DNA of 64,000 bases from RPQJ01 sp963698735. Lineage in GTDB: Bacteria > Pseudomonadota > Gammaproteobacteria > Steroidobacterales > Steroidobacteraceae. Below the pieces are notes generated by a model. It did no database searches and was not told where the DNA came from. It saw only the letters and a program-made list of their open reading frames with translations. The first letter of the stretch is position 1; each line of letters opens with the position of its first letter. A program made the position numbers and the translations under genes. The DNA is taken from assembly GCA_963698735.1 (NCBI GenBank), contig CAVOSA010000022.1:1-64000 (forward strand). Direction: 5' to 3'. Below, one piece after another: positions 1 through 9,199 of the stretch.

Positions 1-75
1 CACTTGCGGGTAGTCACGCTGGCCGATAAGGTCACGATCCTGAACGCCTTCCCCGACAGGGGTTTCAAACCGTGA
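1..75 (+). CDS. C-terminal end of a small protein, possibly DUF4258 family (cut by window edge)
   Basis: Only the last 24 codons are present, read in frame 1 to a TGA at 73-75. The tail runs VVTLADKVTILNAFP and then a short Gly/Lys/Pro end. A beta-strand of the type VVTLAD near the C-terminus is common in DUF4258 proteins, which are often encoded just upstream of DUF2283 proteins. The downstream gene starts inside this stop codon (GTGA overlap), so the two are translationally coupled. The family call rests mostly on the neighbour and is tentative. Confidence 0.45.
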   Translation, partial: HLRVVTLADKVTILNAFPDRGFKP

Positions 76-290
76 AACTCAGTTACTTCGCCGACACTGA
101 CTCGCTCTATATCGACCTTTCGGAAGAGCCAAGCGTCGAAAGCCGCGAGATCTCCGAGGGCGTCGTCTTGGACTACAACGCTGCGGGGCGACTCGTAGGG
201 ATCGACATCGACGAAGCCAGCAAACGAGTGCAGATGGACAAGCTCGTACTGAGCCAGCTGCCGTCAACGGTCGAGACAGCTGCGGCATAG
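72..290 (+). CDS. DUF2283 family protein
   Basis: A 72-aa protein with the DUF2283 pattern: KLSYFADTDSLYIDL at the N-terminus, a central GVVLDYNAAGRLVGIDIDEAS block, and a short helical tail. DUF2283 proteins are small, of unknown biochemical function, and usually paired with a DUF4258 or similar partner. This resembles toxin-antitoxin organisation, but activity is not established for this pair. The GTG start at 72 overlaps the stop of the upstream partial gene. The nearest downstream gene is convergent (minus strand), so this is the last gene of its operon. Confidence 0.75.
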   Translation: MKLSYFADTDSLYIDLSEEPSVESREISEGVVLDYNAAGRLVGIDIDEASKRVQMDKLVLSQLPSTVETAAA

Positions 291-303
291 CGCCGCGCGA
301 AGT

Positions 304-1989
<1,686 letters not shown>

Positions 1990-2042
1990 GACGGTCCCCG
2001 CAGGAAGACTGGTGCGGATTCGCTGCGCTTGAGACTACGCCT

Positions 2043-2695
2043 TTAGTCGCGGTCCGGCGCCCCCAGCGGAAAGTAATGCCGGAACGGCCTGGCTTCGTCG
2101 ACGGCTCGCGCGAATGCAGGCCAGGCGAGGAGACGTGATCGGTACGCCCGCACCGTTGGATAGGCATCCGCGATTGCGTGCACCCAGTCGGCGTAGAAGA
2201 GCGACGGTGCGGCCGCGCAATCAGCGAGACTCAAGTTCTCGCCGGCCGCCCAGGTTCGTCCCGCAGCCGTTGCTCCAGCCAGCCATAGGCCAGGTCGAGC
2301 GCCCGTCGTGCTTCCACCATCGCTTCGTCTTTGCGCGCGTCGTCCTGCTTGATCGCTGCGAAGACGGGCTTCGACGTCGGCGTCATCACGTCGTTGTCGA
2401 AGAAGCGGTCGAGGAATCGAACCTCGAGCGCTGCGACCGGGTCCTCGGGCAGCCAGCGAACCCGGCCACCGTGCTCCAGCATCAGGTGCTCGATGATGAT
2501 GGTCGACTCCACGACGGTGCGCCCATCGTCGACGAGGAGCGGAAAACGGCCGAATGGCCAGCGTGCCTTCAGTTCCTCCATCGCCGAGGGGTCTTCGAGC
2601 GTCCGGTACTCGAACTCGACGTCGTTCTCGTACAGGGCAACGAGCACCTTCTGGCAATACGACGAGAAGGGATGGGAGTAGAGCGTGAGCGACAT
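2043..2695 (-). pseudogene. glutathione S-transferase family gene with a frameshift
   Basis: The ATG at 2695 opens a thioredoxin-fold GST N-terminus (LYSHPFSSYCQKVLVALYEN, then RFPLLVDDGRTVVES) that runs in frame to about 2255. The GST C-terminal helical domain (TWAAGENLSLADCAAAPSLF and onward) continues in another frame to the stop at 2043. Reading across needs one extra base near 2250-2258, so the gene carries an apparent 1-nt deletion. As written, the first-frame product ends at 2231 with about 154 aa. The match on both sides of the break is continuous, so this is either a very recent pseudogene or an assembly indel. Confidence 0.8.
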
Positions 2696-2890
2696 GAGGC
2701 ACCTGTGCGGGCTGCGCTGTGCGATCGGCTGGAAATAGTGGGTGGGCTAAGGCGCGTTGGCAAGCCTGGGCGGCGCATCTCCGCGACGAAGCCGCAGAAG
2801 CGTGTCGGTCGCATTAATCCCGAAATCGAACAGGAATGCGGTGCGCGATCGCGTGCCGCAGAAGCCACGCTTGGGCCTCGATTGAGCAGC

Positions 2891-2920
2891 TTGGTGACTA
2901 GTTCACCTAGTGATACACTA
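2891..2920 (+). promoter_or_regulatory. candidate operator/promoter of the RelE-type TA operon
   Basis: Two overlapping inverted repeats lie immediately before the toxin start: ACTAG-TTCAC-CTAGT at 2897-2911 and TAGTG-ATA-CACTA at 2908-2920. TTGGTG (2891-2896) and TACACT (2914-2919) are 17 bp apart, like a weak sigma-70 promoter, but the implied start of transcription (about 2926) falls inside the ORF. Either the transcript starts elsewhere or the start codon is later. Autoregulatory palindromes at this position are typical of type II TA loci. Confidence 0.45.
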
Positions 2921-3294
2921 TGTGGCGGCGGATTCTCAAGACGAGGTCTTTCAATCGTTGGGCGCTGAGGGCCGACCTCAGCGACACAGCATTGCTGATG
3001 GCGGTCCAGGAAATCGAGCAGGGACTGATCGATGGCGATCTCGGCGGCGGTGTTATGAAGAAGCGCGTCGGGGTTCCAGGCCGCGGAAAGAGCGGCGGTG
3101 CCCGGGTCGTGTTGGCGACCAACAGGGGCGACCGTTGGTTCTTCATGTTCGGTTTCCTGAAAAACCAGCGAGCCAACATCAGCCCCCGCGAACTCGAAGC
3201 CCTGCGCGAACTGGCCCGTGACTTGCTTGACCTGAACGAGAAGCAAATTGATGCCCAGACGAAAAGTGGCGCGCTCGAAGAAGTCATCGACTGA
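2920..3294 (+). CDS. RelE/HigB-type toxin of a type II TA pair
   Basis: A 124-aa protein of the RelE-superfamily branch with the signature EIEQGLIDGDLGGGVMKKRV, then PGRGKSGGARVVLA, and a conserved RWFFMFGFLKNQRANI strand. Members are predicted ribosome-dependent or free mRNA endoribonucleases. The N-terminal ILKTRSFNRWA block is conserved in the family, which favours the ATG at 2920 although no Shine-Dalgarno is visible. The downstream helix-turn-helix gene starts 44 nt before this stop, so the two are co-translated. The C-terminal extension after residue 110 is low-complexity. Confidence 0.85.
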   Translation: MWRRILKTRSFNRWALRADLSDTALLMAVQEIEQGLIDGDLGGGVMKKRVGVPGRGKSGGARVVLATNRGDRWFFMFGFLKNQRANISPRELEALRELARDLLDLNEKQIDAQTKSGALEEVID

Positions 3295-3613
3295 GCCCAA
3301 GGTAACGAAGGGCAGTCGAATCCTGAAAGCGGTGCACGAGACAGCCCTCGACCTGCATGCGGCGGGATTCATCGACAAGCGACGCATGCGAAAGTACGAG
3401 GCGCTCTGCCTCGACCCGTTGCCGGAGTATTCGAGCGGTCGTATCCGCGAGCTGCGCGACCGCCACCGCGTGAGCCAGGCTGTGTTCGCCGCCATTCTCA
3501 ATACCAGCCTGTCTACGGTGCGGCAGTGGGAGATCGGCGAGAAGCGGCCGAGCGGCCCGTCGGTCAAGTTGCTGAACCTTCTCGATCGGAAGGGGCTGCA
3601 GGCACTGCTCTGA
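3251..3613 (+). CDS. helix-turn-helix antitoxin partner of the RelE-type toxin
   Basis: A 120-aa protein with a basic N-terminus and a C-terminal Cro/CI-type HTH (RIRELRDRHRVSQAVFAAIL, then SLSTVRQWEIGEKRPSGPS). This is the usual antitoxin for the RelE branch encoded upstream. It overlaps the toxin gene by 44 nt, giving the toxin-first order of HigBA-like loci. A TTG at 3248 precedes the ATG; the ATG at 3251 is chosen. It probably binds the palindromes at 2897-2920 and represses the operon, an inference from family behaviour. Confidence 0.85.
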   Translation: MPRRKVARSKKSSTEPKVTKGSRILKAVHETALDLHAAGFIDKRRMRKYEALCLDPLPEYSSGRIRELRDRHRVSQAVFAAILNTSLSTVRQWEIGEKRPSGPSVKLLNLLDRKGLQALL

Positions 3614-3633
3614 GGCCGGTGCGGAGCGGCCTC
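3612..3633 (+). terminator. hairpin at the end of the TA operon
   Basis: GAGGCCG (3612-3618) and CGGCCTC (3627-3633) form a perfect 7-bp stem with an 8-nt loop directly after the antitoxin stop. No U-tract follows, so intrinsic termination would be weak. Confidence 0.35.
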
Positions 3634-3738
3634 GCTTGAGGCTCCGAAGTCTTTCGGCGCGATCGCACCGGCGTCGTAGCCCGGCCGCGATAGTCCAGGC
3701 GAACTCGAGTGACACTGCCGCAACGCTTGCCGTTGGGG

Positions 3739-4161
3739 TCACCGCATGAATTGGCGCAGCGATTTCCCAACCGACAGGAGTTGCGCGCCGGTCATGCGCC
3801 CGACGACATTGCGGATGACAGACCCCATGAGCTGCTGCACACCGGTCATGCCGAGGCTGGCGGATTGCTCCACGACAAAGCCTGCCCTGGCGACCTTGAG
3901 CGGCTGGAGAAAAAAGTAGTCGAGACCACCGTTGGTCAGTTCCACGGCGATGTCGGCCAGCGCACCACGGTGCACGGTGGGATCCCGAGCGCTCTCCAGG
4001 GACGCGAGCACAGCAAGTGTCTTCCTGCGCAGCGCGTCGGAGTGATAGAAGCGCAGGAATGGCTTGGTCGATGATCCCGACGCGGCGGGGGCGATCTTGG
4101 TGGACTGCGCGCTCTTCGCGGCAGGCCTGCGCTTAGATGGGGTGTCCACGCCCGGAAGCAT
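3739..4161 (-). CDS. conserved hypothetical protein
   Basis: About 140 aa with a Lys/Pro/Ala-rich, probably disordered N-terminus, then a folded part containing FLRFYHSDALRRKTLAVLASLE and TNGGLDYFFLQPLKVARAGFVVEQSAS. I do not recognise a named family, although this compact helical module looks like a conserved proteobacterial unknown. The ATG at 4161 is preferred over longer in-frame starts, because the upstream 44 codons are Cys/Arg-rich and look non-coding. It stands alone, convergent with the TA operon. Confidence 0.6.
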   Translation of the reverse strand: MLPGVDTPSKRRPAAKSAQSTKIAPAASGSSTKPFLRFYHSDALRRKTLAVLASLESARDPTVHRGALADIAVELTNGGLDYFFLQPLKVARAGFVVEQSASLGMTGVQQLMGSVIRNVVGRMTGAQLLSVGKSLRQFMR

Positions 4162-4309
4162 ACGCCGTCGCCCGGAGCATTCACCTGGCGTCTGCCGTTG
4201 ACAAAAAGGGCAGGCCCTTTTCGAATGTCGCTGTACCGGACAGATTTGCATCAGCCGATGTGGCGGTGCAGCCGTAGTGTCGTGGAGACTCACCGTGACC
4301 GCGCTCTAT

Positions 4310-4537
4310 GCAGCTTCCGCACATCGACGAGGCGCGCGTCCCCGATTCGAACATGCGGCAGGCAATGAGGTAAGCTCAGTTCAGCAGACATCGTTCGGAG
4401 CCAAGTACCTGATTGACGGTCGTATTTCAGGGCCGAACGGCAATTCGGCGGAAATTCGCAGCATTTGGTTCATCGAGGCTGGAGAGTACGGCCCGAGGCT
4501 CCTCACGGCATACCCGTTGCGAGGCGTGACGAAATGA
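4310..4537 (+). pseudogene. N-terminally truncated DUF6883-like protein
   Basis: The C-terminal part matches the DUF6883 pattern: FGAKYLIDGRISGPNG, then SIWFIEAGEYGPRLLTAYPL. The first half expected for the family (about 50 residues) is missing; the in-frame sequence before about 4350 is unrelated. It overlaps the start of the DUF4926 gene (ATGA at 4534), the usual arrangement of intact pairs. It is therefore probably a decayed member of that pair. The 5' boundary is approximate. Confidence 0.55.
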
Positions 4538-4761
4538 CGATTCGAGAACACGACTTGGTGGTCCTGACCGCCGACATCCCTGCCGAAGGCCTCGAGCAGG
4601 GCGACGTCGGCACCGTCGTGCTCGTGCACCGGGCAGATGCCGGATTCGAGGTGGAGTTCGCTACGCTCGCCGGAGATACGCTTGCAGTTGTGACCGTGCC
4701 TGCGGATTCAGTTCGCCCAGTCGGTGACAACGAGATTGCGCACGTGCGTCGCGTCGCATGA
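4534..4761 (+). CDS. DUF4926 domain-containing protein
   Basis: A 75-aa beta-rich protein with the DUF4926 signature: EHDLVVLTADIPAEGLEQGDVGT, then FEVEFATLAGDTLAVVTV, a KOW/SH3-like barrel. It follows the DUF6883 remnant with a 4-nt ATGA overlap. The function is unknown; such pairs occur among accessory genes and are sometimes suspected toxin-antitoxin or immunity modules. No promoter of its own is visible. Confidence 0.75.
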   Translation: MTIREHDLVVLTADIPAEGLEQGDVGTVVLVHRADAGFEVEFATLAGDTLAVVTVPADSVRPVGDNEIAHVRRVA

Positions 4762-4844
4762 TAGACAGCGCCCGCGGGGACTGAAGCACGACGCGAGGTC
4801 GGCCTCCGTCGGCCATGGTGTTCAGCTGTCGCCCGACGCGAATG

Positions 4845-4874
4845 AAAAAGGCGGGCCCTTGCGGAACCCGCCCT
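4845..4874 (-). terminator. rho-independent terminator of the small lipoprotein gene
   Basis: On the minus strand, GGCGGGTTCCGC and GCCCGCC form a GC-rich hairpin directly followed by TTTTT and then CATT. It lies 30 nt beyond the stop codon at 4904, the classic intrinsic-terminator layout. Confidence 0.8.
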
Positions 4875-4903
4875 GTCCTATTCAGCTTGTGCCGAGCGGC
4901 CGA

Positions 4904-5218
4904 TCAGTCCTTGGCCGCTTCCTGCATCTTTTCGCCCGCGTTCTCGACGACCTTGCCAGTCGCGTCGACGGCGTTTGCAGTGGCCTCTTTGGTCGCGTCG
5001 ACGGCGTTGGCAGTGGCTGCTTTGGTGGCGTCGGCGGCATCTGAAGCGGCTTCCCTGGCCGCGACGGCGGCCGCGTCAACGGCCTCACCGGCCCTGTCCG
5101 CAGCCTGGCCCGCGGCAACAGAGGCGTCGGAAGGCGCTTCGGCGGCGGGGCCTTCCTTCTTGGCGCAGCCAGCGAGGGCCAGCGTGGCGAGAGCGGCGAC
5201 GAGTACGATCTTGTTCAT
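4904..5218 (-). CDS. small alanine-rich lipoprotein
   Basis: A 104-aa protein with a lipoprotein signal peptide (MNKIVLVAALATLALAGC), the lipobox cysteine being residue 18. The mature part is very Ala-rich and contains a 12-residue motif (ATANAVDATKEA type) in about 2.5 tandem copies, reflected in DNA as imperfect 36-nt repeats. The amphipathic helical repeat is typical of small envelope-associated lipoproteins of the Lpp/osmotic-stress kind, but no specific function can be assigned. AGGGAA precedes the ATG as a ribosome binding site. A strong terminator follows. Confidence 0.8.
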   Translation of the reverse strand: MNKIVLVAALATLALAGCAKKEGPAAEAPSDASVAAGQAADRAGEAVDAAAVAAREAASDAADATKAATANAVDATKEATANAVDATGKVVENAGEKMQEAAKD

Positions 5219-5448
5219 GGAATGATTCCCTTGGTTAAGCGGACCTGGGGGAGAGTCTGGCAGGAGCGACTCGCGCCCACCGTACGCTACCGCACACCAG
5301 TGCCCATCACACCCGACGTCGCGCAGTCCACAGAGAGCGCTGGCTCATCTCCTGAGCTCTGCAACCAGTGCCGGCGGCGGCTCCGGCAAGTGCGTCGACG
5401 GTGCCGGTCCGCCGGACGAAGTGAATCAGTGCGAAGCGCGCCCTGCGT

Positions 5449-5649
5449 CTACTCGAAGTCGCTGTCGCGCCGACCCCGCCTCGTGCGACGATCGGGGCCC
5501 TTTTTGGCGACGGCTATCGTCGCGTACACGTTCTCGCGCCGCGGACCCTGGCGCCGATCGTCGAAGTGTCGGTAGATGCAGTTGCAGTTCGACGGGCGGT
5601 CGCAGGTCGCAAGCGGCAGACGAGGCGCCTCGGCCGACAACAGCCGCAT
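5449..5649 (-). CDS. possible small basic hypothetical protein
   Basis: A 66-aa reading frame with CNCIYRHFDDRRQGPRRENVY and a C-terminal KKGPDRRTRRGRRDSD tail. Short basic proteins with a repeated DRRxGPRR pattern are widespread in proteobacteria, and this arrangement looks coding rather than random. The ribosome binding site is weak. The overlapping plus-strand frames between 5222 and 5657 look like shadows. Uncertain. Confidence 0.4.
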   Translation of the reverse strand: MRLLSAEAPRLPLATCDRPSNCNCIYRHFDDRRQGPRRENVYATIAVAKKGPDRRTRRGRRDSDFE

Positions 5650-5707
5650 GTTCTTGAGTGAGCGCGCGACGGCTTAGGTCCCAAGGAGCGCTTTAAGATG
5701 ATCCGGC

Positions 5708-6580
5708 GTGGATGAAGACGACGAGTGGGGCGTGCGCGGCAATCCAGTGAACGACGAACTCCCGAACCTGCGAATGCCCGCGGCCGAGCGATTCCGGTGG
5801 TCCAACCGCGCGCTGCGCTGGTATTTCTCGCCGCAGTGCCTGCACCTGGATCGAGCGGAAGTGGAGCGGCCGACGCTCTTCGTCGGCAATCATTCCGTGT
5901 TCGGTGTGCTGGACGTCCTGTTGTTCGCGGATGCCTTGTACCGGGAACGCGGGATTTCTCTGCGCATGCTCGCCGACCGCAATCACTTCAAGATTCCAGT
6001 GTGGCAGAACTTCGTCGTGCAGACGGGCGCGGTCCTCGGCAGCCGCGCGAACTGTGCTGCGCTGATGCGTCGGGGGGAGCACGTCCTGGTGTTCCCGGGC
6101 GGTGCGCGTGAGGTGTTCAAGCACAAGGGCGAGGCCTACCGGCTGATCTGGAAGGAACGCTTCGGCTTCGTGAAGCTCGCGGTCGAGCACGGCTACACGA
6201 TCACGCCGTACGCGACGGTCGGGGCGGAAGAGGCCTTCGATGTGCTGCTCGACTCCGCTGACTACATGAAGACGCCCCTGGGGCGAGTCCTCAAATCCAC
6301 TGGCATGGCCGACAGGTACCTGCGTGGTGGAGAGGAGTTTCCGCCGCTGGTGCGGGGCCTCGGGCTGACGATGATCCCGAGACCCGAGAGGCTGTATTTC
6401 TCGCTGGGCACGCCCATCGAGACTTCCCGCTACCGGGGACGGTCCGGTGATCCGCTGGTATTACGGCGCCTGCGGGATCGGGTGGGCCGGTCGCTGACGC
6501 GGCTGATCGCGGAACTGCGAGAGACCCGTGCGCAGGACACGGAGCAGGGGACCCTGCGCCGGGTGCTCAATCGAATGTAG
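5708..6580 (+). CDS. lysophospholipid/diacylglycerol acyltransferase family protein (TMEM68-like)
   Basis: A 290-aa acyltransferase of the PlsC/DAGAT-related superfamily. Block I appears as VGNHSVFGVLD near residue 58, with the catalytic His and a more distant Asp, as in TMEM68/DGAT-like enzymes rather than classic HX4D. Block III is FPGGAREV near residue 135. The substrate-binding region ALMRRGEHVLVF precedes it. It probably acylates lysophospholipid or diacylglycerol at the inner membrane. The start is the GTG at 5708; no in-frame ATG is available nearby. This may relate to the neutral-lipid genes at 57-63 kb, but it is not linked to them in an operon. Confidence 0.85.
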   Translation: MDEDDEWGVRGNPVNDELPNLRMPAAERFRWSNRALRWYFSPQCLHLDRAEVERPTLFVGNHSVFGVLDVLLFADALYRERGISLRMLADRNHFKIPVWQNFVVQTGAVLGSRANCAALMRRGEHVLVFPGGAREVFKHKGEAYRLIWKERFGFVKLAVEHGYTITPYATVGAEEAFDVLLDSADYMKTPLGRVLKSTGMADRYLRGGEEFPPLVRGLGLTMIPRPERLYFSLGTPIETSRYRGRSGDPLVLRRLRDRVGRSLTRLIAELRETRAQDTEQGTLRRVLNRM

Positions 6581-6761
6581 AGCGAGCGCGGTGCGTTTCG
6601 GTGCTCAAGGTCGTGCGAGAGCAGTTCCGGCTCGAGTGGCGGAGCATGGGGCATGGTGACGGTCCAGGAGTGCGCTGTCCCGCTGCATTTCGGCTGGATC
6701 TGTGGCAATACGCGGTCATGGATCAGGTGCAATGTGCGCCGCAGCAATCCAGGAGGCGAGG

Positions 6762-6930
6762 CGGCGCGGGCCCAATGGCCCCTCGGCGGCACTGGAATCT
6801 TGAGTGCGCGACAGCGCTTGGCCAGGGCCACGTCGCTGATACCGAATTCTTGCGCGACGTCGCGGACGGGCTTGGACCAGACGAGCTCGTACAGTTCGCT
6901 GCGGGGGAGGGTGACCAGATTTTGGGGCAT
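6762..6930 (-). pseudogene. 5' fragment of a conserved hypothetical gene
   Basis: From the ATG at 6930 the frame reads MPQNLVTLPRSELYELVWSK, then RDVAQEFGISDVALAKRC and ALKIPVPPRGHWAR. This is the conserved N-terminal HTH-like module of a proteobacterial protein family that normally continues for several hundred residues. After about 6765 the reading frame stays open but no longer resembles the family. The gene is therefore a truncated remnant. The neighbouring DUF1810 gene is divergent. Confidence 0.6.
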
Positions 6931-7011
6931 CTTGATTCTCCGGGAGGGCCTGCCGTCGTGCGAATCACGGGCGTATTTTGCAAGCATGGAGCTTCGATCG
7001 GGAGGGATGCG

Positions 7012-7449
7012 ATGCACGACAGTCACGATCCGTACGATCTGAAGCGCTTCGTGCGGGCGCAGGACGGCACCTACGAGGTGGCGCTGGCGGAGATTCGCGG
7101 CGGCCGCAAGCGCTCGCACTGGATGTGGTACGTGTTTCCGCAGTGCGCGGGACTCGGGCACAGCGAGACGTCGCAGCACTACGCGATCCGCAGCGTGGAT
7201 GAGGCGCAGGCGTATCTTTCGCATCCGGTGCTCGGGTCGCGGTTGATGGAGTGCGTCGAGGCGGTGCTCAAGGTGGAAGGGCGAACGGCGCGTGACCTCT
7301 TTGGTTCGCCGGATGACCTCAAATTGCGCTCGTGCGCGACGTTGTTCGCACAGGTGAGTCCGCCTGAGTCGGTGTTCGAACAGGTGCTCGATCGATACTT
7401 CGGCGGGGAGCGGGATCCGCGGACGCTCGAGTGGCTGCAGGCGACGTGA
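7012..7449 (+). CDS. DUF1810 family protein
   Basis: A 145-aa protein matching DUF1810 throughout: DPYDLKRFVRAQDGTYEVAL, then KRSHWMWYVFPQ, a YAIRSVDEAQAYLSHPVLG segment, and FGSPDDLKLRSCATLF. These proteins are often annotated calpastatin by legacy naming; their function is unknown. A strong ribosome binding site (GGAGGGA at 7001-7007) fixes the ATG at 7012. It is single, facing away from the truncated gene upstream. Confidence 0.85.
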   Translation: MHDSHDPYDLKRFVRAQDGTYEVALAEIRGGRKRSHWMWYVFPQCAGLGHSETSQHYAIRSVDEAQAYLSHPVLGSRLMECVEAVLKVEGRTARDLFGSPDDLKLRSCATLFAQVSPPESVFEQVLDRYFGGERDPRTLEWLQAT

Positions 7450-7484
7450 GGGATTGGGGCGGTGCCATGACCGATTTCCGGGGA

Positions 7485-7513
7485 TTGACAGATGTATAGC
7501 AACGCTATACAGT
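7485..7513 (+). promoter_or_regulatory. higBA promoter with embedded operator
   Basis: A consensus -35 TTGACA (7485-7490) and a -10 TACAGT (7508-7513) are 17 bp apart. Between and overlapping them is a perfect inverted repeat GTATAGC-AAC-GCTATAC (7494-7510), exactly where an autoregulating HigA antitoxin would block RNA polymerase. The -10 lies 6 nt before the GTG at 7520, so the transcript may be leaderless. Confidence 0.75.
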
Positions 7514-7519
7514 TGGCGT

Positions 7520-7798
7520 GTGATCAAGTCGTTCCGTCATAAAGGCGTGCAGACGTCTTTCGAGACGGGCAGCAAAGCCGGTATCCAGCCGGTGCATGCG
7601 AAGCGGCTTCGATTGCAGCTTGCGCGCCTGGACGGCGCCCGTTCCTCGGCGGACATGGCCCTGCCGGGCTGGCGACTGCACGACCTCAAGGGCGATCTCA
7701 AAGGACATTGGGCCGTGTGGGTCGACAAGAACTGGCGGCTGACTTTTACCTTCGAAGGCACGGACGCCGTGCTCGTCGACTATCAGGACTATCACTAG
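7520..7798 (+). CDS. higB: HigB-type toxin (RelE superfamily)
   Basis: A 92-aa protein of the plasmid maintenance killer family: MIKSFRHKGVQTSFETGSKA, then VHAKRLRLQLARLDGARSSADM, LPGWRLHDLKGDLKGHWAVWV and NWRLTFTFEGTDAVLVDYQDYH. HigB toxins are ribosome-associated mRNA interferases. The GTG start at 7520 matches the conserved N-terminus. It lies at the predicted transcription start, so a leaderless message is possible. The antitoxin gene begins 12 nt downstream. Confidence 0.9.
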   Translation: MIKSFRHKGVQTSFETGSKAGIQPVHAKRLRLQLARLDGARSSADMALPGWRLHDLKGDLKGHWAVWVDKNWRLTFTFEGTDAVLVDYQDYH

Positions 7799-7810
7799 AG
7801 GCATCAACGC

Positions 7811-8113
7811 ATGTCGACCATGTACAACCCGCCACATCCCGGCGAAGTGCTGCGCGATGGTGTGTTCGCGGACACGGGCCTGACGGTCACGGAGTTCGCG
7901 AAGCGTCTCGGCGTGACGCGCGTGGCACTGTCGCGCGTGCTCAATGGCAAGGCGGCGATCAGTGCGGACATGGCGGTCCGGCTCGCGGCGGCCCTCGGCG
8001 GCAGCGATGAGTCGTGGCTGCACATGCAGGCCAACCATGATCTGTGGCGGGCGCGACGGGCGTTGCGCAGCAAGGTGGCCAAGATTGTTCGGATCGCGGA
8101 CGTCGCGGCGTAA
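7811..8113 (+). CDS. higA: HigA-type antitoxin
   Basis: A 100-aa XRE-family antitoxin: MYNPPHPGEVLRDGVFADTG, an HTH (VTEFAKRLGVTRVALSRVLN), GKAAISADMAVRLAAALGGS and WLHMQANHDLWRARR. This is the canonical HigA/VapI pattern. It neutralises the upstream HigB and most likely binds the GTATAGC inverted repeat in the promoter at 7494-7510. The toxin-first order and 12-nt spacing are standard for higBA. Confidence 0.9.
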   Translation: MSTMYNPPHPGEVLRDGVFADTGLTVTEFAKRLGVTRVALSRVLNGKAAISADMAVRLAAALGGSDESWLHMQANHDLWRARRALRSKVAKIVRIADVAA

Positions 8114-8174
8114 GCGAGACCGCCACCACGTTAGAGAACGTCCGACGGTGATCGGACCGGTCCTCACGCGCCTC

Positions 8175-8399
8175 TCAGTCGCGACTTGCAGTGCCCCGGC
8201 GCGGCTGCGTGGTTGCGTCGGTCATCGATCTCGGGATTGCGACATCGCGCGAATGCCTGACGCGCGACAGCCAGACCTCGTGCGGGTTCCAGGTCGGCCG
8301 CGTGTCGAGCGCGGTTGCAGCGGCCGTGGCCGCGCGGTCGGCCAGGACGGCATGTGCGGCCGCTGTTACGGCGTCATTCCAGTTCAAAGACCCACGCAT
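8175..8399 (-). CDS. possible small hypothetical protein
   Basis: A 74-aa frame: an Ala-rich helix (WNDAVTAAAHAVLADRAATA) and a conserved-looking NPHEVWLSRVRHSRD segment. Short proteobacterial proteins ending in an N/D-P-x-E-x-W-x-x-R-V pattern are common, which is the only support. No strong ribosome binding site. Low confidence. Confidence 0.3.
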   Translation of the reverse strand: MRGSLNWNDAVTAAAHAVLADRAATAAATALDTRPTWNPHEVWLSRVRHSRDVAIPRSMTDATTQPRRGTASRD

Positions 8400-8520
8400 C
8401 GGTGTTGCTCGCGTTCTTCTTGTGCGACGGGACGAAAACGTTTGCGGTCCCGTGCGAGGCAGAGATTATCCATCGGGCGCGAAGTCAGGCCAACGACAAG
8501 AGTGTTTCCGTTTGGCGACA

Positions 8521-8580
8521 GCGCGACGCGGGTGCGGGGCGCACGGGCGTATGATCATGGGATCGAGGTGCGGGCTGGTG
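8521..8580 (+). repeat. upstream repeat, copy 1 (with 9330-9388)
   Basis: About 60 bp sharing GCGCGACGCGGGTGCGG, GGCGTATGAT and GATCGAGG with the block at 9330-9388 in the same order. It sits 76 nt upstream of the YbhB-like start. The shared TATGAT could be a -10 box, so the repeat is probably a duplicated 5' region. Confidence 0.55.
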
Positions 8581-8656
8581 CGGGGCGGTGCGCTCGATGT
8601 CGGTGTCGGCGAAGACACGAATGCGGGGGGCTGCCGCCCGGAGTTATCCTCGGCCG

Positions 8657-9199
8657 ATGAGCTGGCTCGCACGCGCAGCGCTGTTGGTGGCTGCCGCAAC
8701 AAGCGGAGGTGTCGTGATGGCACTCGAACTGACGTCGCCCGCATTCAGGAACGGCGGAGAGATTCCGGTCCGGTACGGCTGCGAGGGCGAGGACCTCTCG
8801 CCGGCACTCGCATGGCATGGCGCACCTGCCGGCACGCGCTCGCTGGTGCTGATCGTGGACGATCCCGACGCCCCCGACCCGGCCGCGCCGAAGATGACCT
8901 GGGTGCACTGGGTCGTGTTCAACCTGCCGGCCGACAGCGCCGGGCTGCCGGTGGACGCGGGGTCGGGCAAGGGACTGCCGGCGGGAGCCGTTTCCGGTCG
9001 CAACGACTGGAAGCGCGGTGGCTACGGGGGGCCATGCCCGCCGCTCGGCCGGCATCGGTACTTCCACAAGCTCTATGCGCTGGACCGGACGCTGTCGCTG
9101 ACGGCGCAGGCGACCAAGGCCGAGGTCGAGGCCGCGATGCGCGGTCACGTGCTCGCGACGGCGGAACTCGTCGGCACCTACGAAAAGACGCGACGCTAA
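8657..9199 (+). CDS. YbhB/YbcL family Raf kinase inhibitor-like protein, exported
   Basis: A 180-aa PEBP-fold protein. It has the signatures FRNGGEIPVRYGCEGEDLSP, DDPDAPDPAAPKMTWVHWV, and GPCPPLGRHRYFHKLYALD; the DPDAP and GxHRY-type residues form the anion-binding pocket of the family. The N-terminus MSWLARAALLVAAATSGG is a signal peptide or anchor, so a periplasmic location is likely. The physiological ligand of bacterial YbhB proteins is unknown. The ATG at 8657 is chosen because it gives the signal peptide; longer starts run into non-coding sequence. Confidence 0.85.
   Translation: MSWLARAALLVAAATSGGVVMALELTSPAFRNGGEIPVRYGCEGEDLSPALAWHGAPAGTRSLVLIVDDPDAPDPAAPKMTWVHWVVFNLPADSAGLPVDAGSGKGLPAGAVSGRNDWKRGGYGGPCPPLGRHRYFHKLYALDRTLSLTAQATKAEVEAAMRGHVLATAELVGTYEKTRR

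Larger units (their letters stand above)
8114..8656. other. 543-bp intergenic stretch without a convincing plus-strand gene
   Basis: No plus-strand frame here has protein-like composition; the long open plus frame through it is a GC-rich artefact. A possible minus-strand small protein (8175-8399) lies inside it. The last part (8521-8580) is near-identical to 9330-9388 and includes TATGAT, which may act as a -10 element for the YbhB-like gene. Confidence 0.4.

Noticed and set aside
4340..4365. Possible tRNA T-arm (reverse complement of GATTCGAAC)
   Set aside because: The flanking stem does not pair and no anticodon or acceptor arm is present.
5222..5657. Plus-strand frames in the gap before the acyltransferase gene
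   Set aside because: Arg/Ser-rich composition, no ribosome binding site and mutually overlapping; the minus-strand small frame is a better but still weak candidate.
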